DNA of 64,000 nt from Pisaster brevispinus. Lineage: Eukaryota; Echinodermata; Asteroidea; Forcipulatida; Asteriidae. Position numbers and translations under genes: made by a program. The stretch is from NCBI GenBank assembly GCA_023634235.1, contig JAMKCF010000003.1:7824742-7888741 (forward strand). The letters run 5' to 3'. Positions 58,601 through 64,000 of the stretch are shown here, piece after piece; position 1 is the stretch's first letter, and each line of letters starts with the position of its first letter. The notes below the pieces were generated by a model. It was not told the DNA's origin, did not search any database, and saw only the letters and a list, made by a program, of their open reading frames with translations.

Positions 58601-61600
58601 ATCCCTCCACACGTGCAGGAGTTTACCGCATTCCCTGTGAATGCGGGAAGGTTTATGTCGGGGAAACCGGGCGTAACCTTCCCATAAGACTCAAGGAACA
58701 TCGAGCACACGGAAGGAGGGGAGATTATGAGAAGTCAGCCATCATCAAGCACTCCAACATCACCGACCACTGAGTAGACTGGGAGGCTGCAGAACTCATC
58801 GCTCCCATCCAGGCATGGCACCCAAGACGGATCAGAGAGGCCATCTCGAGATCTACAAGCACGACACAGTTCCTCAAGACATAGGCTTCCACATCAGTGA
58901 CATTTGGCTCCCACTCTTCCCGACAAATGAATCTCCTATATCCAAGGTCACATCCCCTACCACTTAGACTTGGGTCTTCTATACCCTCAGTCTTCCCTAG
59001 GTTCCCTCACCTCCCCTGTGCTTGTCCACAACTGATTCAGTTCAGTGAGCACACACTCCCTACCCACCACTAGTGGGTTTCAGTTGAGGCTTAGCCCCAG
59101 CTCCAGCCTACACGCTTCACCAAGCTTAGCCCAGCTTATCCAGTTCCCGTTCCCGCCTTCGCGCACCACCGAGCCAAGCCCAGCTTCCAGTTAATCCTTC
59201 AAGGCAGTACTTAAGCAGCATCCAGCAACAGAGTCCAGCATTCTCCTGAAGACGATCAGAGCATACTGATCGAAACGTTGAGTCGTTAACCACCGGTTCT
59301 TTTCAGAACCTACACTACTCAAAAGAGATTTCCACATGGTGTTACCGCAAGCCTTACTTAGTTAAAATAACAAAACAAAAAATGATGACATTAAGTTATC
59401 AACTTCAAATATTTTAATTATGGGTTGAAGAAAGAAAATTGACTAAAGCGAGATTTGAATTTGGACCTCCAGATTAACGTGCCTGCACTCTACCAACTGA
59501 GCTATCTAGCCCTATGTTGGCAGTCTCCCTATTTTGTCAATTAATGTAAAGCGCATTGAGACGTTATTGTGAAATGCGCTATATAAGAACTAGTTATTAT
59601 TATTATTATTATTATTATTATTTAGTTACTTTGTCTGGGGGTTCTTTGATATTTTGTGAAAGGCCCCCCCCAAAAACAAACCCAAAACACCTCACCAACA
59701 AAAAAACAGACCACACAAACAAATAAAAAAACACCCCAACAACCAAAGGAAAAGAAAACAAACAAGCAAACAAACAAAATGCATTTAGAACCTTGGTTTT
59801 CAGACCAGCTACAGAAAACAAACTTTTCTTTGCTTTGTTTTTATCTTCGTCCTATTTCCCAACATCAATTCAACTGATGTTTCATGTGATTTAGTTCTCA
59901 CCTGCTCAAAGTCATGTCCTACCATAGCTCCCATATAATCAACATGTCTCTGATACAACTCCCGGAACATCTTAGCTTCCCTGTCTTGATCTCGCTGACC
60001 CATTGCCTGAGAGGCAAGCTGCACTGTGTATTCAAAGGTGTCTCGTCGTGTAGACTCAGTCACAATGGTGTAGGGAGAACGGTGATGGTTGAAGTCAGGA
60101 GTCATAGATAGCACACCATGTGTGTCATACTGGTTGGTTACAACAAAACAAAGACAAGGGATTTGAACACAACGGGGCTTTGTCATTCTTGTCCTTAAAG
60201 GGGCAAACTACCTTCAAGTCTTGTCACATTTTGCTGTTTGGAATTGTTCCTTATCCTTTTAAAGAATTTTCCATGCACTAAAACCCATATATTGTGTTTT
60301 AATTAGTGAGTAGTGATAAACAATAAAATTGCCTCTTTAAATAACCAGCACAACATACCGCCAGCCATTTTGTGGAGTCGAAAATATGGTCGAACAAAAT
60401 GGTGGACCAAGTTCTGTCATAAAATTAAACAAAAAACACACAATTTCAAGGGATATATGTGAATCATTATATTCTACTTTAAAAATATCTTTCCAAGTGT
60501 CATAACAAACAAAGCCCAAAGCGCCCAAATGCAAAGGCAACATGCTCCTTAAAGGCAAGTTCATGTATTTCAAGCTCAATAATCCTCAATTGAAAGACAC
60601 AGTACAGGATTGGTGATTAGTTTCAATCTTAAAGCACACAGATTATACTAGTTTACCAGTCAGTTCATACCAGTACCCACCCTTCAGAGGTATATTTCTG
60701 AGAGTTACTGCAACAGCAAGATCTGAAACTAGGCTCAGGTATATTGAAATAATGGCATTCCTACCTCTTGGTAACCCCTTGAATTACAGACTTTAATGAG
60801 CTTTAGGAAACATTATCCTCAGCACAAGAAAACTGGATCAAAGAGTCGGATTCCTTCATAAATGTAGTCATAAAAAGGTCTGAAATCAGATCAAAGTCTG
60901 ACATTTCTCATCACAAATGACACAAATCTCCGATATGAACCATTGTTGTTTGCATTTGATGACATTTTCACAGGTCAGTTGTATAGTATTTTTATAAAAA
61001 CAACCCAATACTAATGATAATAATAAAGGTGGTTTTAATTTGTTGGTCGTCACCTTTGTATTTTTTTCTTTTTTGATGGTTGTAAATATCTCTGTGTAAT
61101 TTGTCCCGTTTATCTTTTTATGGATCTTCCTTTCTTTTTACCATTTTATCTCCTTTAAGTGTTTTTATTGTAAGATGCACACTGGAAAACAATTTTCATG
61201 TTTTTTAACGTGACGTTTATAATAAATAATAATAATAATAATAATAATAATAAAGAAGCTCCATTTAGTTACCCTTCTGGACCTCCCACATACACACACA
61301 AACAAACTATGCAACTATTCATTCACTCTTGTATGATATTCCTCTCTGTATTTTCCCTCGGTTGCTATTTCAATTCTTTGAAGGCGTTAGGAGGTAAACT
61401 GCAGTTTACAAGATATAGCACCAATTCAGCTCACCCCAGGCCCAGGTTAATAAATATTATAACATTTCAGTAAACTATTTGCAAACAAATTTAACTTTGA
61501 GAATAATCCTCCGACAGACAACATACCTTTATGGTGCTAAGAATATACTCATCCAGGATTGTGGAATCACTACAAAAGAAGAGACCAAAAAGTGTCATCC

Positions 61601-63342
61601 ATTTCACTGTAGCCTTTAACTTATTTCTGATAAGTACATTGGTATGGATTACAACTTGTCCTATGCCTGGCCATACCTGGAAGTGTGTTCAATCTTACAG
61701 CCATTCAAGCAGCTACAGGTAATAGTACTCCGCACTAATGCTAAAAATAGAAGCTCAGTACCCAGATCTTAGACAACATGTCATATTTCAATAATGTACA
61801 CATACATGTCCAAGCTGATTGATCACTCGCGTTTACTGACGCAGTCTGCTGCACTGATGCGCTTATCAGGAGAGGGCTAGTGATGAAAGGTTTGTCTGAC
61901 TTGCGAGTATTATGACGAAAAGTCCTTAATGTGTAGTGCTATTGGGAACAAGCTGGTTGTGGCAGCTTTGGCCTTTATAGAGATACACAGTAAGCATTGT
62001 CAGACTTAAGCTTATCAGTATCAATTTGTCCTGTTGTTATAACATCTGCTCTTTTATAAATATGATGAGGGGAGAGATTTATGAAAAATAAAATGGGGGG
62101 AAAAAAAAGCAAACTGCTGGCCAGTTGAAAGCACATCTATGACTAAGCTTCTTAAAAGCTTAAGAGCAAGGCCTGCAAAAGCATTACAATTCTTAAACCA
62201 TAAGAAGATAAAGATGAAGGTATTTCTTACTCTTCTACCGAGCTGAGATCGGCCATGATGTACATGGTTTGTACCGGTGTGTTGATGACATGAGCACTGC
62301 GTTTATGCTCATCAGATGGGACCTCAATAACAGGATTCATTTTGGGCTGAAAAGTGTTTGCCTGACCATACCTGCAAATATTACAAACATTTATTACCTT
62401 TCACAGGAATATTCTTTTATTTTTGAACCAGTATTAGCTCCATATCATCTACTGTTTGAAAAATAAATCACTAGCTCGATCTATTATGTTATTAAAACTT
62501 ATAAAAAAGTTCTTCTTAAAAAAATAAATAGACAAAAGGTGCTATAGGATCTTGGTAGGGCAGGTTTGTTGCTTTTCATTTAGAGCATGCAAATATTTTC
62601 ACAAAGCTGTCAGGCAGAAATCAATTCCAACTGCAACCGAAAATCCTGCTTTGGAATAAGTGGTCTTGTCAAAATTAATCCAGGACAGGTAGTCGGATAA
62701 CAATTCTCTGATGTCAGATTTTTGATGGATTTCCATCGGACTGTAATTCTATGAGAGACATAGAATGATCCTTACCCATCTCTTCTTCTGTCTGTCTGTT
62801 TCCTCCGTCGCACATTCTGCATCTTCTTGGTAAGGAAGGTTGGTGTCTCATTGCAAGATGTTGTCACCATATTTTGCTAAAATTGGGCAAAAAGAAAGTA
62901 AACTGACTCTGAAAGCATTTCTCACTTATTAACAATTACACAAATGATTAACATTGCTTAAAACATACTTTGGTAAAAAGATGATTTAAAATTGTGCAGA
63001 TCTTCTTGACTTAATTGTACAGACTGAATTCAACTCTAAGGCTACTGTGTTGACATACCTCCTCTATGCTGGCAAAGGAATCATGGTCAACATATGAGAA
63101 GAGACGTGCAGTAGGTCTCCCATCTCCTTCATACAGAGCCATGATCTCCCGGTGATATTTCTCCTCCACAGGGCGTGTACAGTTATCCATATCTCTGTAC
63201 AAATCCACTTCTCTGGAACTGAACAGCTTCTGCTGCCATTTAAAGGTAAACATTTCATCGTCTTCTGGCCTGGTTTGAGCTGTACAGATGGGTGATGACA
63301 AAAACACACCATCATTGTTTGAAGACATTGCAGCATCTCCAA
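52602..63342 (-). CDS. MKS1: MKS1, ciliary transition-zone B9-domain protein, 5' end missing
   Basis: Twelve coding exons in transcript order: 63342-63059, 62876-62776, 62371-62231, 61569-61527, 60129-59902, 57809-57704, 57066-56996, 56819-56624, 55362-55146, 54148-54089, 53808-53771, 52666-52602 (TGA). All have GT-AG borders and all joins keep frame, giving about 515 residues; human MKS1 has 559, so roughly the first 60 are absent, presumably beyond the right edge. Diagnostic pieces include [83 protein letters not shown] and [15 protein letters not shown]. The B9 domain runs through exons 6 to 9 of this list. MKS1 forms the B9 complex with B9D1 and B9D2 at the ciliary transition zone and is needed for ciliogenesis and Hedgehog signalling in animals. 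The acceptor chosen for the first exon listed is the least certain. Confidence 0.96.
53347..54836. repeat. Inverted repeat pair flanking two MKS1 exons
   Basis: The left arm, about 53347-53525, contains GTGCAAAAACGTTGTATTTCC, GAGTTTGAAACTTTCATA and TTCGCTTAAAATAGCCAGGA. The reverse complement of about 54836-54640 has the same order: GTGCAAAAACATTGTATCTCC, GAGTTTCAAAGAGTCA and CTCGCTTAAAACAGCTTGGA. Exons at 53771-53808 and 54089-54148 lie between the arms. These are either two opposed copies of one repeat or a stem-forming pair within the pre-mRNA. Confidence 0.65.
57296..57612. repeat. Dispersed repeat, copy 2 (first copy near 24200)
   Basis: Starts GGGCTTGTAGCTCAAAATGT and shares ordered blocks with 24200-24513 (GGACCAGAAT, GAGAAGAA, GGCCCAATGCTA, CACTGGCCTC, GTGGTCC). 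Both copies are about 315 bp. It lies in an MKS1 intron. Confidence 0.45.
57977..58100 (-). mobile_element. tRNA-derived SINE, family 1
   Basis: Read on the minus strand it has GGGCTAGATTGCTCAGTTGG, TAGAGCACTGGCACGTAA and a B-box-like CACAGGTTCAAATT, then a tail CAATTTTTCTTTGTTCATCC. The tRNA likeness is strong over the D arm, but the unit extends on both sides, as a SINE does. It abuts the Penelope-like element. Confidence 0.8.
58106..59350 (+). mobile_element. Penelope-like retroelement, 5'-truncated, RT end plus GIY-YIG nuclease
   Basis: The main open frame, 58109-58773, begins inside the reverse transcriptase: [14 protein letters not shown] occupies the catalytic YVDD position with the first aspartate replaced by glycine. 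Then come the thumb-like KIAFLDVLI and the GIY-YIG endonuclease ([26 protein letters not shown]). The frame stops at a TGA at 58771, although related sequence ([20 protein letters not shown]) continues directly after it and shifts frame near 58845. The 3' part has the CATACTGATCGAAACGTTGA sequence typical of these elements. The N-terminal RT is missing, so the copy is inactive. It lies in sense-opposite orientation in an MKS1 intron. Confidence 0.88.
59421..59539 (-). mobile_element. tRNA-derived SINE, family 1
   Basis: Read on the minus strand: GGGAGACTGCCAACATAGGG, CTAGATAGCTCAGTTGGTAG, AGTGCAGGCACGTTAATC, then a decayed B box and CAATTTTCTTTCTTCAACCC. The closest match in the window is the copy at 57977. 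Confidence 0.8.
59540..59625 (+). mobile_element. 3' tail of a CR1/L2-like LINE or dependent SINE
   Basis: GTAAAGCGCATTGAGACG and GCGCTATATAAGAACTAG are followed by (TTA)n at 59594-59622. This is the 3' tail class of the LINE at 8930, in the plus orientation. No coding part is attached. Confidence 0.7.
61217..61252. repeat. AAT microsatellite
   Basis: About ten AAT units lie in an MKS1 intron. No LINE tail is evident next to it. Confidence 0.85.
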
Positions 63343-64000
63343 CTACATGAATCAAAGTGATCTTGACACTGCTCTAGAAGGCAGATGGTTAGAGGTTGGA
63401 TTCCTACTCAAGGTGCTTGTGGTCTGGACTGTTATCCTTAAGACTTTGCAAGCACCAATATGCAGCGCTATATTATACAACCTCAAAGTAACTGTATATT
63501 ATCATTCTGTGTCTACCCTCTGACTGTATGACCACTCAGTATCATTCACACTCACAATGGTACATGTATGTACTGACAATTTACAATATAATATCATCAG
63601 GTGAATGCATACTGCATAAAACGTAAATTGTTTTGCATTATATTAGGTCAACTTGCTGTTAAAATGTTAGCAAATGTTTAAAGGGTTGTGCACTAAGATC
63701 TGATGGCTACCTAATCCACAATAGTTTTGACCACAAGCAACTATAATAACTTTGTCATTGCAGGTAGTTATAAAACAAGTAAAACACAAATTGTAACTAC
63801 CAGTTTGGTGAATGCCTATGTTTAAATGAATTTGTGAAAAAAAAAGACATGCCATTTTGTTAGCCAACATATGAAACTGCACTGGCATATGCATCAAGAG
63901 ATCAAAAGTTCAACTCAAACTTCCGTCAAACACTCTTTGCTTATCCGCACACACAAATCCTTGCCATTTGAATGGTGGACCATGCGTCATGTGTCATCCT
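63343..64000. other. MKS1 intron or 5' flank; SINE-like fragment near 63361-63480
   Basis: No upstream MKS1 exon could be found here. A stretch with GAGGTTGGATTCCTACTC (B-box-like) and later GCAGCGCTATATTATA resembles a worn SINE with a LINE-type tail. The remaining part shows nothing recognisable. Confidence 0.35.

Noticed and set aside
60195..60556. TTAA-bounded MITE (TTAAAGGGGC at left, GCTCCTTAA at right)
   Set aside because: The termini match at only a few bases and TTAA is common in this AT-rich DNA.

Overview
This is animal nuclear DNA: AT-rich, intron-rich, and crowded with dispersed repeats, minisatellites and transposon remains. Three recognisable metazoan genes and the repeat types (CR1/L2-like LINE, Penelope-like element, tRNA-derived SINEs, foldback DNA elements, a PAN/fibrinogen-domain pseudogene, many ACATGTA-type palindromes) suggest a marine invertebrate, plausibly a non-vertebrate deuterostome such as an echinoderm. 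The organism is an inference; no sequence here fixes the species.

Layout. 1-7835: no coding sequence found; two short minisatellites and a possible 3' UTR end of an upstream gene. 7836-27535 (- strand): RAB35, six coding exons, 204 aa. Its introns hold a 50-bp minisatellite split by a LINE, a hairpin-ended inverted-repeat element, a 370-bp foldback, a 1.5-kb element with repeated palindromic subterminal motifs, and two ~0.7-kb foldback elements with exact 9-bp target duplications. 27536-27905: short divergent promoter with a perfect CRE. 27906-34965 (+ strand): ABHD11, six coding exons. 34966-52601: repeat-rich intergenic DNA with a 66-bp minisatellite, a Ty3/Gypsy-type integrase remnant, other transposon ORF remnants, a 1.28-kb inverted-terminal-repeat element, a GC-rich C2H2 ORF, a short MITE, a broken intronless PAN+fibrinogen-domain gene, SINEs and a 46/48-bp minisatellite. 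52602-63342 (- strand): MKS1, twelve coding exons ending at the true stop; the 5' exons are not seen and probably lie beyond the right edge. A Penelope-like element and two SINEs sit in one MKS1 intron.

The three genes are housekeeping genes with unrelated jobs: RAB35 is an endosomal/plasma-membrane GTPase, ABHD11 a mitochondrial serine hydrolase, MKS1 a ciliary transition-zone protein. The only functional link visible is the shared RAB35/ABHD11 promoter. Exon joins were checked by reading phase: in RAB35 and MKS1 every join keeps frame with GT-AG introns; in ABHD11 only the exon 1 donor is uncertain. The most unusual content is in the mobile DNA, not the genes.
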